Origin: Heliocybe sulcata
Taxonomy: Eukaryota; Basidiomycota; Agaricomycetes; Gloeophyllales; Gloeophyllaceae
Reading direction: 5' to 3'
Length of the DNA stretch: 64,000 nt
NCBI GenBank assembly: GCA_004369045.1
Contig: ML213503.1
Location: 1,129,343 to 1,193,342 of the forward strand
Made by a program: the position numbers and the translations under genes. The notes beneath the pieces are model-generated. The model was not told the DNA's origin and ran no database searches. It worked only from the letters and a program-made list of their open reading frames with translations. Shown here in pieces: positions 1 through 10,571 of this stretch. Each line of letters opens with the position of its first letter. Within the stretch, counting starts at the first letter, position 1.

Positions 1-259
1 TCCCGACATGACAAGCCCTGTAGTACTGACTCACTTTCGGGACCTTCAGGTTACTATTAGAGCCACTGAGATGTGGCGTGGGATTCGGTCTGGTGTAATC
101 GATAAGAGGTATGTAAGCAGTCGGCAGCGACGAAAACTTCCGTAACAAGCCTCGCGGCACCGCTGTCCCCTTTCCTCCCATCTCTTAAGAGCGACATCCT
201 CGACCGTCGCTCTCAGTATCACTTTACTTGTATTTCTTACCCTGTAAAAGCTAGACAAG
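1..259 (+). promoter_or_regulatory. Upstream region of the eEF2 gene
   Basis: No coding frame here looks real. The stretch lies directly before the eEF2 start codon at 260 and becomes pyrimidine-rich towards the ATG, as is common in promoters and leaders of strongly expressed fungal translation genes. The exact transcription start cannot be read from sequence alone. Confidence 0.5.
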
Positions 260-3200
260 ATGGTGTAAGTCTTTGGATCGACTTTCACAGATTCTATGCA
301 TCTCACTATTGTATTTCTCTTTTTTTTTTGCGATGCAGCAACTTCACCGTAGGTGAGTATCGGGACAGGTGGACTTCATGCTTGGGATGGAGGTTGACGG
401 TTGCGATGTGCAGATCAGATTCGGGCCCTTATGGACAAGCCCACCAACATCCGTAACATGAGTGTTATCGCTCATGGTGAGTTAATCTGTACTGTCTCGG
501 AATATCCTCATTAAACGTTGTACAGTGGATCATGGAAAGTCCACCCTTACGGACTCGCTTGTCTCTAAGGCCGGTATTATTGCCGCAAAAAATGCTGGGG
601 ACGTGCGATTTACAGATACAAGAGATGATGAAAAAGAGCGCGGTATCACGATCAAGTCGACGGCTATCTCGATGTACTTCGAGGTTGGCAAGGAAGATCT
701 CGATGCAATCAAGCAAAAGACTGACGGTGCGGTATCTGCATGCAGCCTTTGTTAAGGCCGAGGACTGACGTCGGATGCAGGCCACGAGTTCTTGATCAAC
801 CTGATTGATTCTCCTGGACACGTCGACTTCTCCTCGGAAGTCACGGCTGCTCTCCGTGTCACCGACGGTGCTCTCGTTGTCGTCGACACCATCGAAGGTG
901 TCTGTGTCCAGACCGAGACCGTCCTCCGGCAAGCCCTGACGGAGCGTATCAAGCCCGTCCTGGTTATCAACAAGGTCGACCGTGCTCTCCTTGAGCTGCA
1001 GGTGGGTAAGGAAGAGCTGTACCAGAACTTCCGCCGCGTCATCGAGAACGTCAATGTCATCATCTCGACGTACAACGACGCTGCCCTCGGTGATGTCCAG
1101 GTCTACGCTGAGCAGGGTACCGTTGCCTTCGGCTCAGGTTTGCACGGGTGGGGTTTCACTCTCCGTCAATTCGCCAACCGATATGCGAAGAAGTTCGGTG
1201 TGGACAAGGAGAAGATGATGAACAAACTCTGGGGCGACAACTTCTTTAACCCTGCTACCCGCAAGTGGACTACCAAGTCTGCTGACAATGACGGCAAGCA
1301 GCTAGAACGTGCCTTCACCATGTTCGTCCTCGACCCTATCTACAAGATCTTCGATGCCGTCATGAATTTCAAGAAGGACGCCATAGGCCCCATGTTGGAG
1401 AAGCTCGACATCAAGCTCGCTGCCGATGAGCGTGAGTTGGAGGGCAAGCAGCTCTTGAAGGTCGTCATGCGCAAGTTCTTGCCTGCTGGTGACTCCATGT
1501 TGGAGATGATAGTCATCAACCTTCCCTCGCCCGCCACCGCTCAGCGCTATCGTGTCGAGACTCTGTACGAGGGTCCTATGGACGACGAGTCTGCCATCGG
1601 TATCAGGGACTGTGACCCGAAGGGTCCCCTTGTCCTGTACGTCTCCAAGATGGTCCCCACCTCCGATAAAGGTCGATTCTACGCTTTCGGTCGTGTCTTC
1701 TCTGGTACCGTCCGCTCTGGTCCCAAGATCCGTATTCAGGGCCCCAACTACATTCCTGGTAAGAAGGACGACCTGTTCGTCAAGTCCGTTCAGCGGACTG
1801 TTCTGATGATGGGCCGTTACATCGAACCCATCGAGGACTGCCCTGCCGGTAACATCGTCGGTCTCGTTGGTGTTGACCAGTTCTTGCTCAAGAGCGGTAC
1901 CCTTACGACGTCGGAGACTGCGCATAACATGAAGGTCATGAAGTTCTCCGTGTCTCCTGTCGTGCAGGTCGCTGTTGAGGTCAAGAACGCTTCGGACTTG
2001 CCAAAACTCGTCGAAGGTCTCAAGCGTCTATCGAAGTCCGATCCATGTGTCCAGACCTCCATTAATGAGAGTGGCGAGCACATTGTAGCTGGTGCTGGTG
2101 AACTTCACTTGGAGATTTGCTTGAAGGTATGATTCCAACTTTGCTATCTTTTCGAATCAGAGCATAATGTAACCGTTCTGCTTGCAGGATCTCCAAGAGG
2201 ACCATGCCGGAGTCCCTCTCAAGATCTCTGACCCTGTCGTCGGCTACCGTGAGACTGTCAAGGCAGAGTCTTCGATTGTCGCCTTGTCCAAGTCGCAGAA
2301 CAAGCACAACCGTCTCTTCGTCAAGGCCTTGCCCATCGATGAGGAATTGACCAAGGCTATCGAGAGCGGGAAGGTCAGTGCCCGTGACGATTACAAGGCT
2401 CGTGCCCGTATCCTTGCCGATGAGTTCGGTTGGGACGTTACGGATGCACGTAAGATTTGGTGTTTCGGGCCTGAGACGACCGGCCCCAACTTGCTGGTGG
2501 ATGTCACGAAGGGTGTTCAGTACTTGAACGAAATCAAGGACTCTTGCGTTGCTGGCTTCCAGTGGGCGACCAAGGAGGGTGTCTGCGCCGAGGAGAACAT
2601 GCGTGGCATTCGTTTCAACGTCATGGATGTTGTGGTACGTATAAGCTTCGTACGCTCATTCTGCCGCAGATATCTTACCCGGTGTTATGCAGCTGCACAC
2701 CGATGCCATTCACCGTGGTGGAGGACAGATCATCCCAACGACCCGTCGTGTCTGCTACGCCGCCTGCCTGTTGGCCACCCCTGGTCTCCAAGAGCCTGTT
2801 TACCTTGGTACGTGACCGCGGAAGCTCCTCAATGACGGCTCTCATTAATGTGTAATGCAGTCGAGATACAGTGCCCTGAGAACGCCATCGGTGGTATCTA
2901 CAGTTGTTTGAACAGACGTCGTGGTCAGGTCTTCTCCGAGGAGCAGAGGCCGGGAACTCCCATGTTCACGGTCAAGGCTTACCTGCCTGTCATGGAGTCC
3001 TTCGGCTTCAACGGTGAGCTGCGGTCAGCGACAGGTGGCCAGGCGTTCCCCCAGAGTGTTTTCGACCACTGGGAGTTGATGAACGGCTGTAAGTTGTCCT
3101 CTATCATAAGTGGCATGACTCCCATGCTGACTGTTTGCCCTAGCCCCTCTCGACAAGGGCAGCAAGCTCGAGGAACTTGTCCGCGGCATCCGTACACGCA

Positions 3201-3306
3201 AGGGTCTCAAGGTTAGTACCTCGTATGTGCTCTGATTTTCTCGGTCTTGACGTTCGCTCTCCAGCCCGAAATCCCTGCCCTCGATACTTACTACGACAAG
3301 TTGTAA
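260..3306 (+). CDS. EF2: Translation elongation factor 2 (eEF2)
   Basis: GTPase that moves the ribosome along mRNA in the cytosol. Exons: 260-264, 339-352, 414-476, 526-726, 781-2126, 2188-2634, 2693-2807, 2861-3088, 3144-3211, 3265-3306. They give 842 residues, the same length as the yeast protein. The spliced start reads MVNFTVDQIR. Visible hallmarks are the G1 loop (AHVDHGKST), the switch region [19 protein letters not shown] and NKVDR. The C-terminal loop [10 protein letters not shown] carries the histidine that becomes diphthamide. The end YYDKL is the usual eEF2 terminus. Introns crowd the 5' end: four lie within the first 300 coding bases, and exon 1 is only 5 nt. The lysine in [11 protein letters not shown] (codon 2290-2292) matches the residue methylated by EFM3, whose gene also lies in this window. 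Identification is certain; only the smallest exons rest on splice-site logic. Confidence 0.98.
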
Positions 3307-3843
3307 ACGTTGTCCACGTCTGGAGCGTACGATCATCATGTTTTTCACGTCGGAAGGTCCATTTGCTGTTGTGGTAGTGTCTGAATACGAATGTTGTACT
3401 CTGACCCAGACGATCCATTGCACTTTCTTTACTCTCTGTAGCATTTTCTACGTGCTGTATTCTGGCACGGTTCCCGCGAAATGAAACTGCTTCTACTATC
3501 GTTCGTAGCATGTCCCGTCTATGGTACGAGTCTTGCTGCACGGTGCTACAGTACCATGCCAGCGGGCTGAAGAGCGAATGATCTACTGCTTATAGTATGA
3601 CGATCATGATCCTCCCGAACCGATGGAATAAGTAGACGAGAAGCGCATCATCAGTCTCTGAATCCTGCGATGCAATAGGTTGTTTATTCAGACATCAAGC
3701 AGAAGGGGGGCAGCGACACAAGTAGATCACAAGGGACGTGATATTGTTGGAAGCCTGAGACATGCGTTGCCACTTAGAACTCCGCATTAACGAGGTGTGG
3801 CGGACTCTTGTACAGGGTCCCGATAGCAGTGTCCGACTGCACT
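3307..3843. other. Intergenic: eEF2 3' UTR and FCP1 promoter
   Basis: No supported gene. Short open frames here lack recognisable domains and overlap the eEF2 tail. The left part is the likely eEF2 3' UTR; the right part should hold the FCP1 promoter. Confidence 0.6.
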
Positions 3844-6800
3844 ATGTCCACTCCGACCGAGTTATTCCTCCCCCCAGACTTTCCATACCCTATCAAAATC
3901 GTGTCTATTGACAGCGCCGCTACCTCCTCCGTCGAACGAGGCACGCGACTCTTGAGCTATACATTCACTTACGTTTCTCCCGATCGTACAGTTCGTCCTG
4001 AGCCACGGTACGGTACATGGGATTCCACGGTAGAAGGGACTGTCGAGAAATGGAACATCAAGACCGGAGACATCATCTCGAAAGACCGGGCGAAGCAGCG
4101 ACCCGCACTGGCGGTCACGGAACCATGCAAACATGGAGTTCAGATTGGTGGTCTATGTGGGCTGTGCGGGAAAGATATGACAGAGTACGTTACTTCACAA
4201 TAAGATCCATCAAGTTCACTCAGCCTGCGCAGCTATGACTACACTGGGTACTCGGACGCATCCCGAGCATCCATACAGATGACACATTTGGCACATGGAC
4301 CAACCGTATCACTCGAGGAGGCCCAGCGAATAGAAAGAGAGACAGCGGATCATCTCCTAAAGTCCCGAAAGCTGTCCCTGATCGTGGACCTGGATCAGAC
4401 AATTGTCCATGCTACTGTCGACCCCACCGTCGGTGAATGGATTGCGGAGGGGGAAGCTTGGGAGGCGAAGCAGGCAAAGAAGGCAGAGAAGGCGTCCTCT
4501 ACTCCCAAAGACGAGGACGATGTTTATACGGACAGCGACTCGGACGATGAGGATGAGGATGAGGACGAGGAGCCCAACCCGAACTGGGAAGCCTTGAAGG
4601 ACGTTAAGAAGTTTAGGTTGGCTCCCGAAGCCTTCGGGACGCCTCCTGGTAGGGCTCCTTATAAGGGCAAGGCTAAAGTTATCGAAAATGATGGCTGTCT
4701 GTACTACATCAAGCCCCGGTGAGTAGCAGAGGACTATGGAGAACTTAGGTACTGACAGATCGGCAAGACCTGGATTGCATGAGTTCCTACGAAGAGTGGC
4801 TACCAAGTACGAGATGCATGTGTACACCATGGGAACTCGCGCTTACGCCGAAGAGGTGTGCAAAGCCGTCGATCCCGATGGTACGCTCTTCGGGGGCCGC
4901 CTCTTGAGCAGAGACGAGAGTGGGAGTGAGTCAAGGACGAGACGTCCATGTAAGGAGCACCACACTAACCATCGATTTGCCAAGGCCTTACTCAGAAAAG
5001 CTTACAACGCTTATTCCCCTGTGACACGTCTATGGTTGTCATTATTGACGATCGAGCGGACGTCTGGGAATGGTGTCCCAACCTCATCAAAGTTGTCCCC
5101 TGTACGCATCATATCATGTTCTAGGTTATGTGTTGTCCTCACACGATATTGCAGATGATTTTTTCGTCGGCATAGGCGATATCAACTCCACGTTCTTACC
5201 GAAATTAAGTGCTCTATCCGCGATGGTTCCATCTCCACCCCCTGCAGATACGTCCGATTCGCCGCAGCAAGGAACCGTGACACCCGAGGCTTCAAAGCCG
5301 CCATCACCAGATTCGACCGTTGTAGCAGGCTCGCCCACGTCATCTGCCTCCTCCACTGTTCCGTCGAGTTCTGCTGAAGAAGAGGAAGAACTCACAAAAT
5401 CCGCACTTATCACGCAGAATTCGCTAGCTCTGGAAGCTCAGCTTGAGGACCGTCCTCTCGCAAGGAAACAGGAAGAGCTTCAAAATACAGAGCAGGAAGA
5501 GGTCCCTCGTGGCGAATCGCCACCGAGCGAGAGAACCACTCCCGAGGCTTTGGCCGAAGAACAACCAGAAGATGGATCTGCAAAGCAGATAAAGCCAGTT
5601 CGCAAAGCTTTACTGAGGAATGATGACTATGAACTCCAGAGGGTACACCAGGTACATTTTATGTCCCATTGGCACGCTACTTGATAATTGATAGCATCGC
5701 CAGTTGTTGTCGGAAGTGCACCAACGTTTCTACAATAATTATGACGCTAGCCAGTGTAACCAGAGCTCCGGTAATCGGTCGAGAAGAGGTGATTTCATAT
5801 CTTACGATGTCAAGGTGATGCGCTTCCCTTCCATGACCATATATTGGTCTCATCTTCATCGTCCAGGATATTATACCCCGTCTACGCATGCGTACCTTAG
5901 AGGGCGTCCATATCTTGTTTTCGAGTGTCATTCCGCTTGATACTGACCCTCAGAGTACTGAGATATGGCGCATGGCATATGCTTTTGGTGCACAGTGTCA
6001 TACTGAATTGTCTAGCCAAGTTACGCATGTCGTCGCCGCCAAGGTGTGTAGGCAGCTCTGTTCCTGCAAGTGGACAACCTCTTACCTTGACTCGTAGCGG
6101 GGAACCGCCAAGGTGGACGCGGCACGGCGGCGTGGTGGAGTCCAGATCGTGTGGCTGAAGTGGTTTACTGACTCCATAGCACTGTGGCGGCGTCAGGACG
6201 AGACACCATATTTACTGGATGAACCGTCAGTTCCTGAAGCTGCTAGTTCAAGTCCCATTGCGGATTCCAATCAGAATTCATCTGATCCAGAACCAGATAC
6301 GGACGATTGGGATCCAGACGAAGCGATCGAGGAAGCGCCGGAGCCGCTTGTCTTGGATGATGTCGACTGGGATGCTATACGAGACGAGGTGGATGCTGCG
6401 ATGGAGGAGAGTGACGGTGATGATGACCAGAGCGTTAAGAGCGCAGCAACCAACGGGGAATTCTCGGAGAGCGATGTGTCCATCACTGACGAGAGTGTGG
6501 CCAGGTATGTGGTCGGCTCTTGTGCATGGCTGTTCCTTAAGTGACAAAATCGGTGCAGTACCCAATCAACGCCCCGCTTGAAGCGCAAGCGGTTACGAAG
6601 TCTGACACCTTCCGAAATCAGGGGTCTCAGCAACACTGACGCAGACAACCTACGCTCGCCGCTTGCCAAACGGAAGAAGATCGCGATGGCGCGGTCTGGA
6701 TCTTCAAAACTGAGGGAAGCGATCCATGCGGAGGAGCTCGAAGAGAAGCGTTCGGTAACCAATGGTTCAAGTAGGCACGCCAGCCCTGCTGCTGCTCCTC

Positions 6801-6907
6801 TACCAGTGGAAGCAATAAGAGAGGAGGATGAGGGGGATGGCGAAGAAGACGACTTCGACTTCGACGACGATTTCTTAGCCCGCGACCTCGAAGAGGAGTT
6901 GGGATAG
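3844..6907 (+). CDS. FCP1: RNA polymerase II CTD phosphatase FCP1
   Basis: Nuclear Ser/Thr phosphatase that removes phosphate from the Rpb1 C-terminal repeats so the polymerase can be reused. Exons: 3844-4184, 4233-4718, 4768-4925, 4985-5101, 5155-5651, 5704-5814, 5867-6043, 6098-6504, 6559-6907; 880 residues. A short Cys-rich segment (CxxCG) precedes the FCPH domain. The catalytic DxDxT motif is DLDQT at about residues 166-170, followed by LRPG-like, LSRDE and VVIIDDRADVW motifs. A BRCT domain starts near residue 571 (IIPRLRMRTLEGVHI). The tail has basic KRKR and KRKK stretches, likely nuclear signals, and a strongly acidic end, as in yeast Fcp1, where that tail contacts TFIIF. For exon 3, the acceptor at 4767 was preferred over 4758 because it restores KPRPGLHEF without an insertion. 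Confidence 0.95.
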
Positions 6908-7128
6908 TCACTCTCGCTCGAGTCTCGTCTGACGATTAGCGTAAGATCGATTGTATTCCATCAAGATACGGACCGGGACGAACTGTACCCTATCCTGTTG
7001 TATCATACCTGCTCTCTTTCCTGCATGCTGTGGAACATCATATATTATTATCGCTGGGATGTTATCAATAGATGTTTTTGTTTTTCCTGTTCGAGTTCTC
7101 GGTATGCATCTGCGCGGCTCCTAGTAGG

Positions 7129-7903
7129 TCAAGGACTGCTCGGCTGGCTTGCTTGCTCCGGCTCGCAGCAATACAACTTCCATAGCTTCTTGAGCTTTCT
7201 GCCAGTAGCGTCGCGGAATATGTCGTCGGTGTATTCCTTGCTCTTCATGGCCTCATTGAGCTCCCGTATGGTGCCAGCGCCATAACGCTCTTCAACCCAT
7301 TCAAGGAAGTAAGCTGTATGCTGGTATCCTGCGTCCCACTTGTCACCAGGTTCACGTTTCCAGTGAGGAGGAGCGAGATCGGCGTGCAGCCGCACCCAGT
7401 CTACCAGGAGTTGTTACTATAAGGCGGTTCCTGGGAGACAGCGGACGAACCTGCTACACCTTCTATCATTCCTCCGGGACATTTACCCTTGCCATTATAC
7501 TGGAAGCAGTGGACCATCTCGTGCGTAAGGACGCCCATGATCTCATGCCTGGCGCGGTCGGCAGAGTTGACGATATGGTCTAACGAGAAGTGTATCTGCT
7601 TGACCGTATCACTCCCGAAGGTGTACGCGACACCCGGCATTGGTTTGAGCACCAAGAGGACAGTCTCGACACTAGTATTCGACCAGCATAAGATCACGTC
7701 TCTGGGCCAATTGAGTGCGATGCTTACTTGCGGGGAACGGTCTCGGGGGTGTATAACCACTCGAATACGGACAGGGCGGCTTTTCTGAGCGCTTGGGTGG
7801 GCTTAACAGCGTCGAAGAAGAGTGCCGCGCCGGGATGCCCCAAGTCTTCGACCTCGAGCTTAAACTTCGGTATAGGCCATTGTGGCGGCGGGAGCGGAGC
7901 CAT
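7129..7903 (-). CDS. Basic secretory protein-like metallopeptidase
   Basis: Exons 7728-7903, 7451-7671 and 7129-7400 join to 222 residues. The fold family is the plant/bacterial/fungal basic secretory protein group (Pfam BSP, predicted zinc peptidases). The metal motif HEMVH lies at about residues 109-113, inside EIMGVLTHEMVHCFQ, followed by GGMIEGVADWVRL, which is the second conserved block of this family. No signal peptide is visible: the N-terminus is Pro-rich and then charged, so the product may be cytosolic despite the family name. The gene converges on FCP1, 221 bp away. The peptidase role is inferred from the motif; no substrate can be named. Confidence 0.85.
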
Positions 7904-8105
7904 GATTTCCTAGCGAAGATGGTAGTGGCATTCCTTTGGTAGCCACAAGGTTATACATGTGTACGGACAGCCAGCAGGTGGTGAAGAGAACTCAAGCAAC
8001 GTAAAGGGAAGAACACTAATAGTACAGGGTAATGCTGATATAGTGATACAATGTAGATGCATATTCCATCCTCCATCCTTCTTAATCCTGTAGCATAGAC
8101 GAGCC

Positions 8106-8984
8106 CTACGAGCGGGTGGTACCTGCTGCAGCCTCCAATCTCAACACCTCCGCTCTCAATGCATTCGTCCCGTCCTCCAAGAACTTGCAGTACTCCACAG
8201 CGCGGAACAGAACACCGCTCTTCCCCTGGCTCCGACCTTTAGCCCTACTGCCACTCCCTTTCGGACGGCCTCGCGTAGGCATGCCAATCGTCACTGAGCT
8301 TCCCTCCGGCGCGAGCAATGCAATGAGTTGCGCGTAACCGTCCCGTATCGCGTTTCGCCGCTTCTGCTCCGACATGATATGATTGAGTCTCTTCTGTGGT
8401 GAAGAGAGGAGCGTCTTGGCACGCAAATTCGCCTGAGCGTCGTTGGTGCTCTGTGGTGATGTCGCAGATGCAGGTGGTGTCACTGATTGTGACGAGGATC
8501 TGCGCGATGGCCCATCTCTACCGTTGAAGTGATACGGTTCGGATGCATGGTGATGCGCAGGTTCGTTTGAAACCTGCCCACCGTAGGGGGGCTGGGACGT
8601 GGAGGGCTGGTTCGGGTATGGTGGTTCTAGGAATTCCGCGAATCCTGGCCCTGCAGCGTTATTTGCCGTGGCATTATCCGTGAAAAGCGCATCCGTTCCT
8701 TCAAGGTCGAAGTTAAAGTTATCAAGAAAGCCAAAGAGGTCTGTCGTCTCCGACGGGGAGAACAGACCCGCAGAGGGCGGCAACGGAGGAGGTGGGGGAA
8801 AGAGGTTTGGAAGACCTGGATCGAACGAAAAGTCGAAGTCGGCAAAGGGAGGCTGAGAGTGAGCCATGTTATTACCGGGAGCGCATGCAAGCAAGTGAGC
8901 AGGACGGTATAGGGGCCGGTCAAGCCACGGTCCCGGATTAACCGGTGCTGCCGGAGTCGGGGTCGGAGTGTAAAATCCGGACAT
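8106..8984 (-). CDS. bHLH transcription factor with AT-hook-like loop
   Basis: Single-exon gene, 292 residues. The first two thirds are low complexity and rich in Pro, Ser, Gln and Phe, with an acidic aromatic block (DFDFSFD), and could activate transcription. A basic helix-loop-helix region begins near residue 198. The basic part contains HxxxEQKRRxxIR, whose Glu and Arg spacing fits binding to CANNTG/E-box sites. The loop between the helices is long and contains RGRPKGSG at residues 238-245, which looks like an AT-hook core. Helix 2 is GVLFRAVEYCKFLE. The start is the first ATG of the frame. The gene is head-to-head with the Zn2Cys6 gene, with 108 bp between start codons. Targets are unknown. 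Confidence 0.88.
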   Translation of the reverse strand: MSGFYTPTPTPAAPVNPGPWLDRPLYRPAHLLACAPGNNMAHSQPPFADFDFSFDPGLPNLFPPPPPLPPSAGLFSPSETTDLFGFLDNFNFDLEGTDALFTDNATANNAAGPGFAEFLEPPYPNQPSTSQPPYGGQVSNEPAHHHASEPYHFNGRDGPSRRSSSQSVTPPASATSPQSTNDAQANLRAKTLLSSPQKRLNHIMSEQKRRNAIRDGYAQLIALLAPEGSSVTIGMPTRGRPKGSGSRAKGRSQGKSGVLFRAVEYCKFLEDGTNALRAEVLRLEAAAGTTRS

Positions 8985-9092
8985 AACCGAGAACGGTCTC
9001 GGCTACGCGGCCGGGGCCTCTAGGGAAGAACACCTCCGAAGAAACGCTCGCTTTCGTCTTTTCCTCCGGACCTTGACCGTCCTCCGCCACGA
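8985..9092. promoter_or_regulatory. Short shared promoter of the bHLH and Zn2Cys6 genes
   Basis: Only 108 bp separate the two divergent start codons, so 5' UTRs and core promoters must lie within this stretch or overlap the coding starts. No clear TATA box is visible. Co-regulation is possible but inferred only from the spacing. Confidence 0.4.
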
Positions 9093-9883
9093 ATGTCGGC
9101 CCTCAGCGAATCCCCGGCCCAGGACGGGGCTCCTCCGTCGATCGATACTCATCAACTCCAGCAACAAAACGGCGACTCTCAACAAAACCTCCAATCCTCT
9201 AACTCTGCAAATGATGCTAGCCGTAAACGTCAGCTATCATAGCTTCTGTCTTGCTACCAGCTACTCACCGTCTTGCCCGTCGAGCAGCCAAGGCGCCGTC
9301 CGTAAGGCGTGCCTGCCTCGCGTGCCATCAGGGTAAGACAAGATGTAGTGAAGTACTTCCGTGTCAGGTATCCGCGTTTGCAGGCAATGTTGTCTGTACT
9401 GTGCTGACTGTCTTGCAGAGCTGTCTGAAACGTGGCCTGGGGGCTACGTGTGCCTACCCCGATCCCGACCACCAAGAACAACAGCAAGGTTGGTATATAT
9501 ATATATAAATGTATTAACTTATTGTCGTGCTGATTGTATATATGGATCGCAAATTCTCAGCACCTCCCGTACCCCCTACCTTCGCCCCCATGGGCTATCC
9601 CATGCAACCACCCAACTTTGCTCAACAGCAGTACTACGACTATAACGGCACCCTCACCGGTGCTTCCACATCCACTTTCCGTCCTAGCAAGCGACCGCGT
9701 CCACTGACGGAGGAGGAAGCAGCAGCAATCACCCGAAATTTCAGTCGCGGGGACTTCTATGTCGGCAACAGTGCACCAGTGCGCATTGACCCTCGTCTGC
9801 CGGTCAGGCTGACTTTGGGAGAGGGGGACCATGTACACTTTACGGTCGGCGAGTCCATGGTTTATAACAACACTAGCATGTGA
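9093..9883 (+). CDS. Short Zn2Cys6 zinc-cluster protein
   Basis: Exons 9093-9222, 9261-9367, 9419-9488 and 9561-9883 give 209 residues. The zinc cluster is complete and split by an intron: CLACHQGKTRC, then PCQ joined to SCLKRGLGATCAY, giving the six cysteines CxxCx6Cx5CxxCx8C with the usual Lys before Cys3. The rest is Pro/Gln-rich, and the C-terminal 60 residues (FYVGNSAPVRIDPRLPVRLTLGEG) carry no domain I recognise. The product is much shorter than most fungal Zn2Cys6 regulators and lacks the long middle homology region, so it may act as a partner or a minimal DNA binder. The exon 1 donor at 9223 is the least certain boundary. Confidence 0.8.
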
Positions 9884-10275
9884 TTTGACTGCTCGCTTTC
9901 TACTTGTTTTCTTGTTCTTCGATGTCTGGCGCTCGAGGCTTGTTCTTGCGATGTATGATTAGGTCGCTGTGCGCATGCGCATATGTTATTGTATCTTGAA
10001 TCTGCTCCTCCATCTACATACTGTTTGCAGTGAATTGCTATTTCCCTCCAGGACCTGAGGCCTGAAGAGCGCACGTATGTCTGCTCGCCACCCGGCCATT
10101 AGGCGTCTACGAGGTTTTGGGCCGACGCCATGCCCGGATACTATCGGTAGAAAGTGCAAGATTCCGGCTATTAAAAATGACGGAGACACGGTGGTGCGGA
10201 AGGCGCAGAAAACCACGACTTCGGATCAAATACCATGCTTGTGTATCTAATATATTGAACACGCACAGTTGACAT
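9884..10275. other. Intergenic between Zn2Cys6 gene and tRNA-Leu
   Basis: No supported gene. The 5' part is the likely 3' UTR of the zinc-cluster gene. The remainder is the flank of the tRNA gene. Confidence 0.6.
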
Positions 10276-10380
10276 GGCGAGATGGCCGAGCGGTCTAAGG
10301 CGTTAGACTAAGGTTACCTGCTCTGAGCAGGATTTCATCTAATCTCTTCGGGGGCGTGGGTTCGAATCCCACTCTCGTCA
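10276..10380 (+). tRNA. tRNA-Leu(AAG) with a 23-nt intron
   Basis: The acceptor stem GGCGAGA pairs with TCTCGTC (one G:T), followed by discriminator A at 10380. The A box is TGGCCGAGCGG, and the B box GGTTCGAATCC sits in the T arm. A long variable arm (class II) marks leucine. The anticodon stem TTAGA/TCTAA closes a loop with anticodon AAG at 10310-10312. A 23-nt intron (10314-10336) follows position 37, the canonical place for a nuclear tRNA intron. The mature length is 82 nt before CCA addition. Confidence 0.95.
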
Positions 10381-10383
10381 ACC

Positions 10384-10387
10384 TTTT
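10384..10387 (+). terminator. RNA polymerase III terminator of tRNA-Leu
   Basis: A run of four T lies a few bases after the discriminator base, as expected for Pol III termination. Confidence 0.7.
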
Positions 10388-10571
10388 GCAGAATTCGAAG
10401 GGGCGAGGGGCCTAAATTTCACTCGCTCATTTTTTCCCTATCCACGACCAATTCTTTCTTTTCCTGCGCGGTTAGTCCAACCTGACTACTACGCGGTACC
10501 AGGATAATCCAGGGCACGTCCAGTGTAGCATATGCAAGAGCGAGTGCACAGATGGCATAGATACGCAGCGA

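Noticed and set aside
9489-9560. TATATATATATATA run as a promoter TATA element
   Set aside because: It lies inside intron 3 of the zinc-cluster gene, between two in-phase exons.
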